Counted from the stretch's first letter, positions 33,254 through 42,430 are shown. The stretch: DNA of 64,000 bases from Streptoalloteichus tenebrarius (GCF_024171885.1 NZ_JAMTCP010000026.1:1-64000); one strand, 5' to 3'. Notes: a model not told the origin generated them from the sequence alone. Numbers and translations are program-made.

Positions 33254-33643
33254 ATGAACGTCGTGGTGGGTCTGCGGGCGACGGTCGAACTGGTCGTCGA
33301 CCGGTCGGACACGGCGGGCGCGGTGGGCAGCGGCGACGTGCCGGTCCTGGCCACGCCCCGGCTGCTGGCGCTGGCCGAGGCCGCCACCGTCGCGGCCCTC
33401 GCCGGCCGGCTGGCCCCCGCGACCACCTCCGTGGGCCACCGCGTCGAGCTGGAGCACCTCCTGCCGACCCCCGTCGGCGGGCGGGTCGCGGTGCTGGCCA
33501 CGCTCGTCGAGGTGGACGGCCGTCGGCTCCGGTTCGAGGTCCGCGCGGTCGACGGGCGCGGCGAGCTGGTCGCCCGGGGCGTGATCACCCGGGTGGTCGT
33601 CGACCGGGAGCGGTTCCTCAACCCCCCGTCCCCGACGCGCTGA
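33254..33643 (+). CDS. Hot-dog thioesterase (FlK-like)
   Basis: 129 residues, ATG. Contains VLATPRLLALAEAATVAAL, TTSVGHRVELEHLLPTPVGG and a final beta strand region, the pattern of the single-domain hot-dog thioesterases related to fluoroacetyl-CoA thioesterase (Thr and Glu in the first helix, His in GHRVE). Probably hydrolyses a small acyl-CoA; the substrate is unknown. Followed by a flavoprotein gene 71 nt downstream on the same strand. Confidence 0.8.
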   Translation: MNVVVGLRATVELVVDRSDTAGAVGSGDVPVLATPRLLALAEAATVAALAGRLAPATTSVGHRVELEHLLPTPVGGRVAVLATLVEVDGRRLRFEVRAVDGRGELVARGVITRVVVDRERFLNPPSPTR

Positions 33644-33714
33644 CTCCCTCGGGCAGGGTGGACCTCACCCTCTCGTGGCCCTGGCACGGGAACCGACAGC
33701 GATGGGAGAGCGCG

Positions 33715-34245
33715 GTGTCCGCACAACCGGTGCTGCGGGTGGTCGCGACCGCGGCCGGCGGCGTCGAGACCCTCCGGACCGGGCTGGTCGAGCCCGCCCT
33801 CGCGGCCAACTGGCGGGTGACCGTCACCCTCACCCCGACCGCCGCCCGCTGGCTGACCCACGCCGGCGAGGTCGACCGGCTGGCCAGCGCGACCGGTCTC
33901 CCCGTGCGGTGGGACTCCCGGCTGCCCACCGAGCCCCGGCCCCACCCCGACGCGGACCTGGCGGTCCTCGCGCCCGCCTCCGCCAACTCGGTGGCCAAGC
34001 TCGCCCTCGGCATCGCGGACAACCAGGCGCTCACCCAGCTCTGCGAGGCGCTCGGCGACCCGCGCGTGCCGGTCGTGGTCTGGCCGAGGACCAACGCGTT
34101 CCACGCCGCCCACCCCGCGTGGAACGGGCACCTCGCCACCCTCCGCTCGGCCGGGGCGCACCTGGTCGACGCGGCCGTGGCCGACGACGGGACGCCGCCG
34201 TGGGGCGCCGTGCTCGACGCCATCGCCAGCGCGCACGGGACGTGA
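33715..34245 (+). CDS. Flavoprotein of the HFCD (PPC decarboxylase-like) family
   Basis: 176 residues from GTG 33715, chosen because GGGAGAG lies just upstream; the frame is open to 33658. Rossmann-like start VLRVVATAAGGVETLRTGL, VTVTLTPTAARWL, a PASANSVAKLALGIADN segment (the flavin/substrate PxxAN-type motif) and VPVVVWPRTNAFHAAHPAW. Homo-oligomeric FMN proteins of this family decarboxylate cysteine-derived thiols or act in tailoring; the true CoaC function normally resides in CoaBC, so this is a paralog of unknown substrate. Confidence 0.8.
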   Translation: MSAQPVLRVVATAAGGVETLRTGLVEPALAANWRVTVTLTPTAARWLTHAGEVDRLASATGLPVRWDSRLPTEPRPHPDADLAVLAPASANSVAKLALGIADNQALTQLCEALGDPRVPVVVWPRTNAFHAAHPAWNGHLATLRSAGAHLVDAAVADDGTPPWGAVLDAIASAHGT

Positions 34246-34304
34246 CCACCCTTCATCACCTGTTCGTGCAGGCCCGCCACCCGACGGGGGGCGGGCCGCC
34301 GCGT

Positions 34305-34310
34305 TAGCGT
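34305..34310 (+). promoter_or_regulatory. -10 box for leaderless DUF998 transcript
   Basis: TAGCGT, then 5 nt, then the GTG at 34316. Confidence 0.35.
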
Positions 34311-34315
34311 CGGAA

Positions 34316-35212
34316 GTGAGCACCGTCACGGACCCGCGTCCCCGGTGGTCGACCCCGCTGGGGTCAGCCGTCCTCGTGGGTCCACCGGACCCCGACTCCG
34401 CCAGCGCCCCGAGACCGCCCCGGCGCCAGGAGGTGGTGGACGTGGACGTGCGAGGACCGGCCGGGCGAGGCCCCGGCGAACTCCCGCTCACTCCACGGGG
34501 GCCGCTGGCGCTCGTGCTGGGGAACGGCAGGCTCGGCAGGGCCCTCGTGGCCACGGGCCTGGCCTTCGTCGTCCTGAGCCACGCGCTGCTCGTCGGCCTC
34601 CACCTGCTGCCCGACCTCGGCGGCGTGGACCCGGTGCGCGAGTTGATCAGCGACTACGCCCTCGGGCCGACGGGCTGGGTCTTCTCGCTCGCCCTGTGCG
34701 CCGGCGCGCTCGGCTCCGCCGCGCTGGTGCTCGTGTTGTCGTCCCTGGCCGTGTTGCACGACCGGGCGACGAGGGCGGCCATGGCCGTCTGGTGCGTCGG
34801 GCTGGTGGGCGTCGCCGTGGTCCCGCCGGGCCGGCTCACCGTCGGTGTCCTCGCCGACGTGACGGTGGCGGCGCACTTCTGGCTCGCCGCCACGACCTGC
34901 GTGAGCCTCCCCGTCGCCGGTGTGGCGGTGGGGTGGCGGCACCGGCGGCACGACCACTGGCGGCGGTTCGCGCTCCCGACCCTGGGGCTGTGTCTGGCCG
35001 ACGCGCTGTGCCTCCTCCCGATCGCGGTCACCGTCACCGCCCACCACCTCCTGGGAGGGACGTGGTCGCTGGCGTCGGCCTTCGGGCTCCTCGAACGCCT
35101 CGCGGTGATGCTGGACACCGTGGTCCTCGTGGTCCTCGGCCTGTGGGCGTGGCACTCCACCGGCCCCGGCCGCGACGGCCAGCCAGACGGACTGCCCGCC
35201 GGGCAGCCGTGA
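34316..35212 (+). CDS. DUF998 multi-pass membrane protein
   Basis: 298 residues from GTG 34316. The first ~65 residues are Pro/Arg-rich and cytosolic; then six to seven hydrophobic segments from about residue 75 to 285 (LGRALVATGLAFVVLSHALL, WVFSLALCAGALGSAALVLV and others; each under 20 residues when taken as the core). The LISDYALGPTGWVF block after the first helix is the recurring DUF998 motif. Function unknown. The start could be further in at the GTG near 34439, which would drop the disordered segment. Confidence 0.75.
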   Translation: MSTVTDPRPRWSTPLGSAVLVGPPDPDSASAPRPPRRQEVVDVDVRGPAGRGPGELPLTPRGPLALVLGNGRLGRALVATGLAFVVLSHALLVGLHLLPDLGGVDPVRELISDYALGPTGWVFSLALCAGALGSAALVLVLSSLAVLHDRATRAAMAVWCVGLVGVAVVPPGRLTVGVLADVTVAAHFWLAATTCVSLPVAGVAVGWRHRRHDHWRRFALPTLGLCLADALCLLPIAVTVTAHHLLGGTWSLASAFGLLERLAVMLDTVVLVVLGLWAWHSTGPGRDGQPDGLPAGQP

Positions 35213-35838
35213 TCACGCCACACGGGACGGCTGGGAAGCCGCCTCCCAGCCCGGGTTGGCCGGGAAACCCGGAAACACCGTGCGGGGAAAGACCGATCGG
35301 GACGACGGCTCCACCACCGACATTCACACCGCACATCCCGGTGGCCAGCCAGCCATCGGCTACGCCAACAAACCCGGCAAGGACACACGGGTGGCCTCAG
35401 CCAGCCCTCAGCCCATGCCGCAACGCGTTGTGAATTCCGCTCACAGAATCAAGGCGCGCCGCCGCCTGGCTTCACGCGGCTCCCGAGCGAGGGCGCACCC
35501 GGGCGCCGGCGGCAAGCCACGACGATCTTGGGCGACAGTCGCCTTGCCGTGCGGCCGGGGCGAGTGACACCTGCCGGCAACCGAAGGCCACCATCGCGTC
35601 AGGGCAAGGGGCCGGCGCTGGAGCTGTCAGGGACGCGACAGAGATCACGCCTGGTGCGGTGGCGGCGATCACAGGTTCCTGGCCCTCAGCAAGGGAGCGG
35701 TACGGGGGTCCGTCGGCCGTGCCGAACACGTGCCAGACAAGGCGGTGACCAAGGGGGCGGCAGAAGGCCACGAGGAACGCCGAAACGACCGGAGCCCCCG
35801 ACCTGTTTCCACAGATCAGGGGCTCCGGTCATCGGGTG
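35213..35838. other. Intergenic stretch before tRNA-Tyr
   Basis: 626 bp. An 8-bp hairpin (35229-35236 with 35244-35251) 17 nt after the DUF998 stop may be its terminator. The rest has lower G/C than the neighbours and no convincing gene or repeat. Confidence 0.5.
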
Positions 35839-35920
35839 TGGCAGGTGTTGGATTCGAACCAACGTAGGCTAAGCCGACGGATTTACAGTCCGCTCCCTTT
35901 GGCCACTCGGGCAACCTGCC
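35839..35920 (-). tRNA. tRNA-Tyr (GTA)
   Basis: 82 nt on the - strand with a long variable arm, acceptor GGCAGGT with ACCTGCC, discriminator A, anticodon loop CTGTAAA giving GTA. No encoded CCA. Confidence 0.97.
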
Positions 35921-36035
35921 GTTGCCGCCCCCGTGTGGGGGCTGCGGTCCAGAAGCATACATACCTCCCCCGGTCGAGAGCCAATCGGGTCCCGGTAGCG
36001 TGGCGGACCGGATCCGAGACGAAAGGTGCGTGCAC

Positions 36036-36527
36036 GTGGCGGACCCGTCGTTCGACGTGGTGAGCAAGGTCGACCGGCAGGAGGTCGACAACGCGCTCAA
36101 CCAGGCGGCCAAGGAGCTGACCACCCGCTTCGACTTCCGGGGGACCGGGGCCCAGGTGTCCTGGGCGGGCGAGGAGGCCGTGACCATCCAGGCGGAGACC
36201 GAGGAGCGGTGCAAGGCCGCCATCGAGGTCTTCCGCGACAAGCTGGTCAAGCGGGGCATCTCGCTGAAGGCGTTCGAGGTCGGCGAGCCGGCGCTGTCCG
36301 GGAAGATCTACAAGGTCACCGGCAAGATCCTCCAGGGCATCGCGTCGGACAAGGCCAAGGAGATCGCCAAGGCCATCAGGGACGAGGGCCCGAAGGGCGT
36401 GCAGGCGCAGATCCAGGGCGACCAGCTCCGCGTCTCCGGCAAGAAGAAGGACCACCTACAGGAGGTCATCGCGCTGCTGAAGGCCAAGGACTTCGGCATC
36501 GCGCTCCAGTTCACCAACTACCGCTGA
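36036..36527 (+). CDS. yajQ: YajQ-family nucleotide-binding protein
   Basis: 163 residues from GTG 36036 ([20 protein letters not shown]), the usual start and length for DUF520; the longer open frame is not protein-like. [24 protein letters not shown] and the C-terminal [15 protein letters not shown] are family hallmarks of two RNP-like folds. Some homologs bind c-di-GMP (XC_3703) and others tRNA or GTP; the role here is not known. A TAGCGT box at 35996-36001 could start a 28-nt leader. Confidence 0.95.
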   Translation: MADPSFDVVSKVDRQEVDNALNQAAKELTTRFDFRGTGAQVSWAGEEAVTIQAETEERCKAAIEVFRDKLVKRGISLKAFEVGEPALSGKIYKVTGKILQGIASDKAKEIAKAIRDEGPKGVQAQIQGDQLRVSGKKKDHLQEVIALLKAKDFGIALQFTNYR

Positions 36528-36544
36528 CGCGTCTGGGGGACGAG

Positions 36545-37426
36545 TTGAGGGGGATCATCCTCGCCGGGGGCAGCGGCACCCGGCTGCACCCGATCACGCA
36601 GGCCGTGTCGAAGCAGCTCCTGCCGGTCTACGACAAGCCGATGGTGTACTACCCGCTCTCGGTGCTCATGCTCGCCGGCATCCGGGAGATCCTCATCATC
36701 TCCACCCCGACCGACCTGCCGCTGTTCCGCCGGCTGCTCGGGGACGGCTCGCAGCTCGGGCTGCGCCTGGAGTACGCGGAGCAGCCGCAGCCGAACGGGC
36801 TGGCCGAGGCGTTCGTGATCGGCGCGGACTTCATCGGCGACCAGGACGTCGCGCTGGTGCTCGGCGACAACATCTTCTACGGCCAGGGCTTCTCGCGGCT
36901 GCTCCAGAAGGAGGCCGCGACGCTGGACGGCTGCGTGCTGTTCGGCTACCCGGTGAAGGACCCCGAGCGGTACGGCGTCGGCGAGGTCGACGGGGACGGC
37001 CGCCTGGTGTCGATCGAGGAGAAGCCGGAGCGGCCCCGGTCGAACCGGGCGATCACCGGCCTCTACTTCTACGACAACCGCGTCGTGGAGATCGCGCGCG
37101 GGCTGCGGCCGTCGGCGCGGGGCGAGCTGGAGATCACCGACGTCAACCTGGCCTACCTGCGGGAGGGCCGGGCCAGGCTGGTGGACCTCGGCAGGGGGTT
37201 CGCCTGGCTGGACACCGGCACGCACGACTCGCTGCTGGAGGCCGGCCAGTTCGTCCAGGTGCTGGAGCACCGCCAGGGCGTCCGGATCGCCTGCCTGGAG
37301 GAGATCGCCCTGCGGATGGGCTTCATCGACGCCGAGGCGTGTCACGCCCTGGGCGCCAAGCTGGCCAAGTCGGGTTACGGCCAGTACGTCATGAACGTCG
37401 CCCGCACGGCTGGCGCGACGGGCTGA
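36545..37426 (+). CDS. rmlA: Glucose-1-phosphate thymidylyltransferase
   Basis: 293 residues from TTG 36545 ([17 protein letters not shown]), the only start that matches family N-termini; GGGGGA lies 4 nt upstream. Signature GGSGTRL with the Arg and Lys of catalysis, [28 protein letters not shown], and [21 protein letters not shown]. Makes dTDP-glucose, first step to dTDP-rhamnose or deoxysugars. The partners rmlB, C and D are not in the window, so this is an orphan copy. 17 nt after yajQ, probably one transcript. Confidence 0.93.
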   Translation: MRGIILAGGSGTRLHPITQAVSKQLLPVYDKPMVYYPLSVLMLAGIREILIISTPTDLPLFRRLLGDGSQLGLRLEYAEQPQPNGLAEAFVIGADFIGDQDVALVLGDNIFYGQGFSRLLQKEAATLDGCVLFGYPVKDPERYGVGEVDGDGRLVSIEEKPERPRSNRAITGLYFYDNRVVEIARGLRPSARGELEITDVNLAYLREGRARLVDLGRGFAWLDTGTHDSLLEAGQFVQVLEHRQGVRIACLEEIALRMGFIDAEACHALGAKLAKSGYGQYVMNVARTAGATG

Positions 37427-37466
37427 CCCGCGGCAACACCGCCGGGAACGTCGTGGGGACGTCGTG

Positions 37467-37518
37467 GGGACGTCGCGGGACGCTCCGCCCCCGGGGGGCG
37501 GGTCTCCCGCGGCGTCCC
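37467..37518. terminator. Terminator between rmlA and htpX
   Basis: 14-bp stem (37467-37480 with 37505-37518, one G-U) around an inner G/C hairpin, followed by TTCTTCT on the + strand; serves two convergent genes. Confidence 0.75.
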
Positions 37519-37554
37519 TTCTTCTCGCGCGCCCGAGGGGGCGCGTCGACGCGC

Positions 37555-38421
37555 TCAGGGCAGCCGTCGCCCGGCCAGGTCCTCCAGCCGCCGGATCCGG
37601 TCGGCGATCGGCGGGTGGGTGGAGAAGAGCCGGGAGAGCTGCTCCCCCGGCCGGAACGGGTTGGCGATCATCAGGTGCGCCTGGTTCACCAGGCTCGGCT
37701 CCGGCGGCAGCGGCCGGGCCCTGGTGCCCAGCTCCAGCTTGCGCAGCGCCGAGGCCAGCGCCAGCGGGTCGCCGGTGAGCGCCGCGCCCGAGGCGTCGGC
37801 CTGGTACTCCCGGGAGCGGCTGACCGCCATCCGCACGATGCCCGCCGCGACCGGCCCGAGGATCGAGATCAACAGCATCGCGACCGGGTTGGGCCGCTCG
37901 TCGTCGTCCCCGCCGAACAGGCCGGTGAACATGGCGATGTTGGCCAGGAACGTCACGACGCTGGCGAGCGCGCCCGCCACGCACGAGGTGAGGATGTCGC
38001 GGTTGTAGACGTGGGCCAGCTCGTGCCCCAGCACGGCCCTCAGCTCGCGCTCGTCGAGCAACTCCAGGATGCCGGTGGTGCAGCACACGGCGGCGTTGCG
38101 CGGGTTGCGGCCGGTGGCGAAGGCGTTGGGAGCGTCGGTCGGGCTGATGTAGAGCCGGGGCATCGGCTGTCGGGCGGCGGTGGCCAGCTCCCGCACGGTC
38201 CGGTACATCGCGGGCTGCTCGGCCTCGGACACCGGGCGGGCGCGCATGGCCCGCAGCGCGAGCCGGTCGGAGTTGAAGTACGCGAAGGCGTTCACGCCCA
38301 GCGCCACCACCAGGCCGATGACCAGGGCGGTCCTGCCGAAGAACGAGCTGACCACGACGATCAGCGCGCCGAGGCCGCCCAGCAGCAGTGCGGTCTTCAA
38401 CCCGTTGTAGTGCTTGTGCAC
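37555..38421 (-). CDS. htpX: Membrane zinc metalloprotease HtpX
   Basis: 288 residues from GTG 38421 ([19 protein letters not shown]) with GGAGG upstream. M48 zinc site [10 protein letters not shown], third ligand Glu in [15 protein letters not shown]; four hydrophobic segments (two near residues 7-50, two around 145-190). [17 protein letters not shown] is the conserved pre-catalytic block. Cleaves damaged membrane proteins with FtsH in other bacteria. In M. tuberculosis htpX neighbours a polyprenyl synthase; here that synthase lies 15 kb away. Confidence 0.95.
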   Translation of the reverse strand: MHKHYNGLKTALLLGGLGALIVVVSSFFGRTALVIGLVVALGVNAFAYFNSDRLALRAMRARPVSEAEQPAMYRTVRELATAARQPMPRLYISPTDAPNAFATGRNPRNAAVCCTTGILELLDERELRAVLGHELAHVYNRDILTSCVAGALASVVTFLANIAMFTGLFGGDDDERPNPVAMLLISILGPVAAGIVRMAVSRSREYQADASGAALTGDPLALASALRKLELGTRARPLPPEPSLVNQAHLMIANPFRPGEQLSRLFSTHPPIADRIRRLEDLAGRRLP

Positions 38422-38657
38422 GGTCTTGTCGCCTCCGAGGTGCTCGCCGGTGCTCGCCACCCCTGGATTAACCCGGAACGTCGCATCCACCCGGGTCAAC
38501 GCCCGGTGCCGGCGCGGGGTTCCACCAGGGAGCGACCAAACGGCCCAGGTCGGAGACCGTCGACGGCGGCCGTCGACGTGACGGGGGCTGGTCGACCGAC
38601 ATCGACCCCGCCGACCGGGCGCGGTGTCGCGCGCGGACCCCGCGCGGGTGGGACGGC

Positions 38658-39140
38658 CTACGTCGTCTCGCGCCCGCGGAACCCACCGGGCCGCGCGGGG
38701 CCGCCGGGGCGCCGCGTCGCGGCCTCGGGGGCCGGCTCGGCGGCGGGGTCCAGCGGCGGTGGCGGCGGCACGTCCACCAGCCAGTCGGCGAGACGCTCGC
38801 GCTCGTGGACCAGCTCGGCCACGGCGCCGTCCCCGGAGGGAGTCCCGGTGCCGGGGTAGCCGAAGTCGGGCGCCCAGTGCAGGGCGTCGAAGGGGCAGAC
38901 CTCGACGCAGATACCGCAGTACAGGCAGTGCCCGTAGTCGATGGCGAACCGGTCGAGCACGTTGCGCTGCCGGGGGCGGGCGGCGCCGGGCTGCTGCACG
39001 GTCTCGGTGTGCGAGGCGATGTGGATGCACCAGTCGGGGCATTCCCTGGCGCACAACATGCACACCGTGCAGTTGGCCTCCAGCAGCGCGATCACGCCCC
39101 GGGAACGCGGCGGCAGCTCGGGCTGACGCTCGTCGCTCAT
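38658..39140 (-). CDS. NuoI-type bis-[4Fe-4S] ferredoxin subunit, orphan copy
   Basis: 160 residues, ATG 39140 overlapping the stop of the NuoC-like gene (ATGA). Two 4Fe-4S motifs, [15 protein letters not shown] and [12 protein letters not shown], with the spacing of complex I TYKY/NuoI. The C-terminal ~50 residues are Pro/Ala/Arg-rich and absent from the bona fide NuoI at 60667. It is the last gene of a three-gene set (NuoB-, NuoC-, NuoI-like) and lacks the N-terminal amphipathic helix of NuoI. Confidence 0.88.
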   Translation of the reverse strand: MSDERQPELPPRSRGVIALLEANCTVCMLCARECPDWCIHIASHTETVQQPGAARPRQRNVLDRFAIDYGHCLYCGICVEVCPFDALHWAPDFGYPGTGTPSGDGAVAELVHERERLADWLVDVPPPPPLDPAAEPAPEAATRRPGGPARPGGFRGRETT

Positions 39141-39718
39141 TCGCTCTCCCTCCGCAGTCCCCACTCCGGCCCCGGCACCCCGGGCGGCGCCAGTCGACGG
39201 CGGCTCGGGGCGGCCGTCCCGTCCTCGCCGGGCTCCAACCGTCCCGGCCACGGGCGGACCACCCGGGAGGCCAGCACGAAGTCCTTGCGCAGCGGATGGC
39301 CGGCGAACTCCCCCGGCAGCAGCAGTCGACGCGGGTCAGGGTGGCCGGAAAGCTCCACGCCGAACATCTCGGCGACCTCCCGCTCGTGCCAGGCCGCGCC
39401 GGCCCACACACCCGCCACGCTGGGCAACGGGACGCCGTCCGGCAGCTCCGTGCGCAGCAACAACCCGTCCCAGGCGGGCGGCGCGAGCACGTGGAGCGTC
39501 ACGGCGTGCCGCTCCCCCACCGCGCCGGGACGGCCGGCGTCCTCGGCCCCGAGCCAGTCGAAGGCGACGCACCCGAGCTGGTCCCTGGCGACCGTGGCCG
39601 CCTCCACCCACCGCTCGACCGGCACCTGCGCGATGGTCTGGCCGAACGCCGTGCGCGCCGAGGCGTCGGGCACCAACTCGACCAAGCGCTCGGCGAGCCG
39701 CTGGCTGCCCGCCGTCAT
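39137..39718 (-). CDS. NuoC-type 30-kDa subunit, orphan copy
   Basis: 193 residues, ATG 39718 overlapping the NuoB-like stop. Central complex I 30-kDa pattern: [58 protein letters not shown] (given in parts; motif ERE..D.FG and HPLRKDF). In normal complex I NuoC pairs with NuoD, but no nuoD is adjacent; the C-terminus (~150-193) is Pro/Arg-rich and probably disordered. Confidence 0.88.
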   Translation of the reverse strand: MTAGSQRLAERLVELVPDASARTAFGQTIAQVPVERWVEAATVARDQLGCVAFDWLGAEDAGRPGAVGERHAVTLHVLAPPAWDGLLLRTELPDGVPLPSVAGVWAGAAWHEREVAEMFGVELSGHPDPRRLLLPGEFAGHPLRKDFVLASRVVRPWPGRLEPGEDGTAAPSRRRLAPPGVPGPEWGLRRESE

Positions 39719-40182
39719 GCCGCCGCCTCTCCGGTCACCATCCGGTGCAGGGCGGCCAGGCCGGCCAGCAGCGCCTCGGGGCGCGGCGGGCAGCCCGGCA
39801 CGGCCACGTGCACCGGGAGGACCTGGTCGATGCCCTTGGTCACCGAGTAGGAGTCCCAGTAGGGCCCGCCGGTGTTGGAGCACGCGCCCACGGAGAGCAC
39901 GTACCTCGGTTCCGGCATCCGCTCGTAGGTGGCGACCACGGCCGGCAGCATCACGTCGGTGACGGTGCCGGAGACCACCAGGACGTGGGCCCGTTCGGGG
40001 GCGTCGGGGCCAGTGGCGGGGCGCACGCCGAACTCGGCGAGCCGGTCGGGCCGGTCCGGCCGGTCGTCGTCGCCCCGGCCGTGCAACGCGGCCATCACCT
40101 CCACGCCGCAGCACGCGAGGCCGAGGTCGAGCACATTGACCTCGTAGGTCGTGCCCCAGTCCAGGGTGAAGCGGGTACCCAC
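39715..40182 (-). CDS. NuoB-type [4Fe-4S] subunit, orphan copy
   Basis: 155 residues, GTG 40182. All four N2 cluster ligands are present: adjacent Cys-Cys in LGLACCGVEV, Cys in VGACSNTGGPYWDSY and Cys in VPGCPPRPEAL; GTVTDVMLPAVVATYERMPE is the family core (key GTVT). The block GDDDRPDRPDRLAEFGVRP is more charged than in standard NuoB. First gene of the NuoB-C-I mini-operon. A TACCCT box ends 6 nt before the start and no ribosome site is seen, suggesting a leaderless transcript. Confidence 0.9.
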   Translation of the reverse strand: MGTRFTLDWGTTYEVNVLDLGLACCGVEVMAALHGRGDDDRPDRPDRLAEFGVRPATGPDAPERAHVLVVSGTVTDVMLPAVVATYERMPEPRYVLSVGACSNTGGPYWDSYSVTKGIDQVLPVHVAVPGCPPRPEALLAGLAALHRMVTGEAAA

Positions 40183-40188
40183 GAAAGG

Positions 40189-40194
40189 AGGGTA
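40189..40194 (-). promoter_or_regulatory. -10 box for leaderless nuoBCI transcript
   Basis: TACCCT on the - strand, 6 nt before the GTG of the NuoB-like gene. Confidence 0.4.
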
Positions 40195-40286
40195 AGCCAG
40201 TCCCCGGCCCGCGCCCCGCCGGCGTTCGCGGAAGTGGGAGCCGACGCGGCGCGCCGGACGACGAGGAGCACGGGAGGCCGAGCGCG

Positions 40287-40529
40287 GTGACCGACGACGA
40301 CGTGATGAACCGGATCCAGCGGCTCGTCGAGGAGGAGCACCGGCTCCGGGAGCGCGCCGTGGGCGAGGGCGTCTCCGAGGAGGAGAACACCCGGCTGCGG
40401 AGCCTGGAGGAGGCGCTGGACCAGTGCTGGGACCTGCTGCGCCAGCGGAGGGCCCGGCGGGACACCGGCCAGAACCCCGACGAGGCGCGCCCGCGCCCTC
40501 CGTCGGAGGTCGAGGGGTATCTCCAGTAG
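40287..40529 (+). CDS. DUF2630 family small protein
   Basis: 80 residues, GTG 40287 with GGGAGG 9 nt upstream. DDDVMNRIQRLVEEEHRL, then EENTRLRSLEEALDQCWDLL and QRRARRDTGQNPDEA: the helical coiled-coil pattern of DUF2630, common in actinobacteria and of unknown function. Divergent from the nuoB-like gene. Confidence 0.9.
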   Translation: MTDDDVMNRIQRLVEEEHRLRERAVGEGVSEEENTRLRSLEEALDQCWDLLRQRRARRDTGQNPDEARPRPPSEVEGYLQ

Positions 40530-40536
40530 CGCCGGA

Positions 40537-40950
40537 TCACCCGGCCCGGGGAGCCTGGGCGGCGCGCTCCGGCGGCAGCAGGTGGCGGGCGAGGACGGCC
40601 CGCCAGGGGTTGGCGCAGCAGGAGAGGTCGAGCCGCCGGCCGGACTCCACCGCGTCGATGATGATGCGGATCTGGTCCGCCGTGGCGGCCGCCTTGTTGA
40701 CGGGCCCGGTGGGCGCCGCGCGCAGCGTGGCGGCCACCGCGTCGAGGACGAGCACCGCGTTCCGCAGCGCCGCCTCCGAGACGATCCGGACCGGCTCTGG
40801 CAGGTCCCCGGAGTCCCCGAACCCGTCGTCGAGGCCGTCGCCGTCGAACTCGTCAGCGCCGAACTCGTCAGCGCCGATCTCGTCAGCGTCGATCTCTTCG
40901 GGCCGACCGTCGGCGCGGTCGTCCACGCATCCCGCGTTGATCTTGCGCAT
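40537..40950 (-). CDS. Hypothetical acidic protein
   Basis: 137 residues, ATG. Residues ~15-50 are an acidic repeat (EIDADEIGADEFGADEFDGD) from a short DNA repeat. The second half is mixed: VRIVSEAALRNAVLVLDAVA, QIRIIIDAVESGRRLDLSCC and NPWRAVLARHLLPPE, which looks like a real helical domain. Family not recognised. Convergent with the DUF2630 gene, with only 7 nt between stops. Confidence 0.6.
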   Translation of the reverse strand: MRKINAGCVDDRADGRPEEIDADEIGADEFGADEFDGDGLDDGFGDSGDLPEPVRIVSEAALRNAVLVLDAVAATLRAAPTGPVNKAAATADQIRIIIDAVESGRRLDLSCCANPWRAVLARHLLPPERAAQAPRAG

Positions 40951-41529
40951 CGCCGCGATGCTAGGCCGTTCGGCCCAACGACGACACGAATCCCATCCGA
41001 TCGCGTGACAGCCGACCGCCCCTCGCCCGGTCAGCGGAGGAGTCCGCCGCCGCGTTCGACCTCCTGGCGCGACGGGAGACGGGGATCGGCGGTGGGGAGT
41101 TCCTTCGCCGTCGGGATACCGGTGAGTGGGCTGACAGGGGCCTGGACGAGGCCCCTGGGCTCGTCGACGGGTGGACGGCCTCGCCGATGGCGCGATTATC
41201 TTCAGGCCCGGCCAACTCCCTGCGTCGATGCGCTTCGAGATCGTCGACTCCGACCCGGGAGAGCGCGACGCCGAGCACCAGGGGGCTTCTGGTGCTCCGC
41301 CAGGGCCTACAACGACACGTTGTCAAAATCGATGCGCGGCTCCGCATGACCCGCGAGGAGGCCCTCCGGGAGATCGATGAGGTGGAGGCAGCGCACCTGC
41401 TGTACCGAACGTGGGCCGAGTCTCCGCCCTCAGGCGCCGAGACCCGCCAGGGCATCCCGTGAAACGGGGCTGGGAGCGTGCGCGCGCTCCCAGCCCCGGG
41501 TCCGTGTGGTGCGGGTGTCCGCCGGCGGA
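40951..41529. other. Intergenic region with a possible frameshifted remnant
   Basis: 579 bp. From 41228 one frame reads MRFEIVDSDPGERDAEHQ and then loses sense, while another frame from about 41300 reads LLVLRQGLQRHVVKIDARLR and MTREEALREIDEVEAAHLLY to a stop at 41462. Together they could be a small degraded gene, or two chance frames. Nothing else recognised. Confidence 0.3.
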
Positions 41530-42423
41530 TCAGCCGCGCAGCTCCATCGTGCAGCACTTGGGGCCGCCACCGGACTTGCGCAGCTCGGAGATGTCCACGA
41601 GGACCGGCTCGAAGCCGCGCTCCGCGATCCGCTCCGCCAGGTGCGTGGCCTCCTTCGGCAGCACCACGTTGCGGCCGTCGGACACGCCGTTGAGGCCGAG
41701 GCACTCGGCGTCGGCGTCGTTGGCGATCACCGCGTCCGGGAACAGCCGGCGCAGCACCCGCTGCGAGCCGGCCGAGAACGCCTCCGGGTAGTAGGCGACG
41801 AGCGGGCGCTCGGACTGGTCGTCCAGGACGAACAGGGCGACGTCGAGGTGGTAGTACCTCGGGTCGACCAGTCGCAGCGACACGACGGGGACGCCCAGCA
41901 CCTCCTGCGCCTCGGCGTGCGCCCCGGGGTCGGTGCGGAACCCGGTGCCCGCCAGGAGCAGGCCGCCGGTCCAGGCGAAGTCGCCCTCGGCCTCGTTGAT
42001 CTTCTCGGGCATGACCACGCTGCGGTAGCCGTGCTCCAGGAACCAGCGCCGGTAGTGCTCGGCCTCGGCCGAGCGCTGCTCGGCGCGGAAGCGGGCGCCC
42101 AGCACCCGGCCGTCGATGACGGTGCCGGAGTTGGCCGCGAAGACCATGTCCGGCAGGCCCGGCTGCGGCTCGATCGTCTCGACCTGGTGGCCGAGCCGCT
42201 CGTAGGTCCGCTTCAGCTCCGTCCACTGCTCGACGGCCCGCTCGGTGCTGACCGGCTGGTCGGGACGCATCCACGGGTTGATCACGTACTCCACGGTGAA
42301 GAACCGCGGCTCGCACATGAGGTACCGACGGCGGGTCGGGACCCGCTCCTGGGTGACGGCGAGGGCGCCGGGACCGGTCTCCGGCGCGGGCGTCGCCAGC
42401 GGCGCGTCAAGGGTGGACGACAT
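41530..42423 (-). CDS. ddaH: Dimethylarginine dimethylaminohydrolase-like amidinotransferase-fold enzyme
   Basis: 297 residues from ATG 42423 (SSTLDAPLATPAPETG); an ATG at 42456 would lie upstream of the predicted transcription start. Five-bladed guanidine-modifying enzyme fold: LMCEPRFFTVEYVINPWM, PDMVFAANSG, EGDFAWTGG, catalytic His in YYHLDVALFVL, and catalytic Cys in GGGPKCCTMELRG at the C-terminus. Probably hydrolyses dimethylarginine or a related guanidine to citrulline or ornithine products. Divergent from an Lrp-type regulator that likely controls it. Confidence 0.85.
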   Translation of the reverse strand: MSSTLDAPLATPAPETGPGALAVTQERVPTRRRYLMCEPRFFTVEYVINPWMRPDQPVSTERAVEQWTELKRTYERLGHQVETIEPQPGLPDMVFAANSGTVIDGRVLGARFRAEQRSAEAEHYRRWFLEHGYRSVVMPEKINEAEGDFAWTGGLLLAGTGFRTDPGAHAEAQEVLGVPVVSLRLVDPRYYHLDVALFVLDDQSERPLVAYYPEAFSAGSQRVLRRLFPDAVIANDADAECLGLNGVSDGRNVVLPKEATHLAERIAERGFEPVLVDISELRKSGGGPKCCTMELRG

Positions 42424-42430
42424 GAATCGA

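Noticed and set aside
35922-36035. YajQ start 38 codons further upstream
   Set aside because: It would begin 1 nt outside tRNA-Tyr, and the added peptide is Pro/Gly/Cys-rich and unlike the family.
38658-40182. Membrane-bound [NiFe]-hydrogenase remnant
   Set aside because: No large-subunit gene with Ni-binding CxxC motifs is adjacent and NuoB/NuoC features are complex I-like; phylogeny would be needed to settle it.
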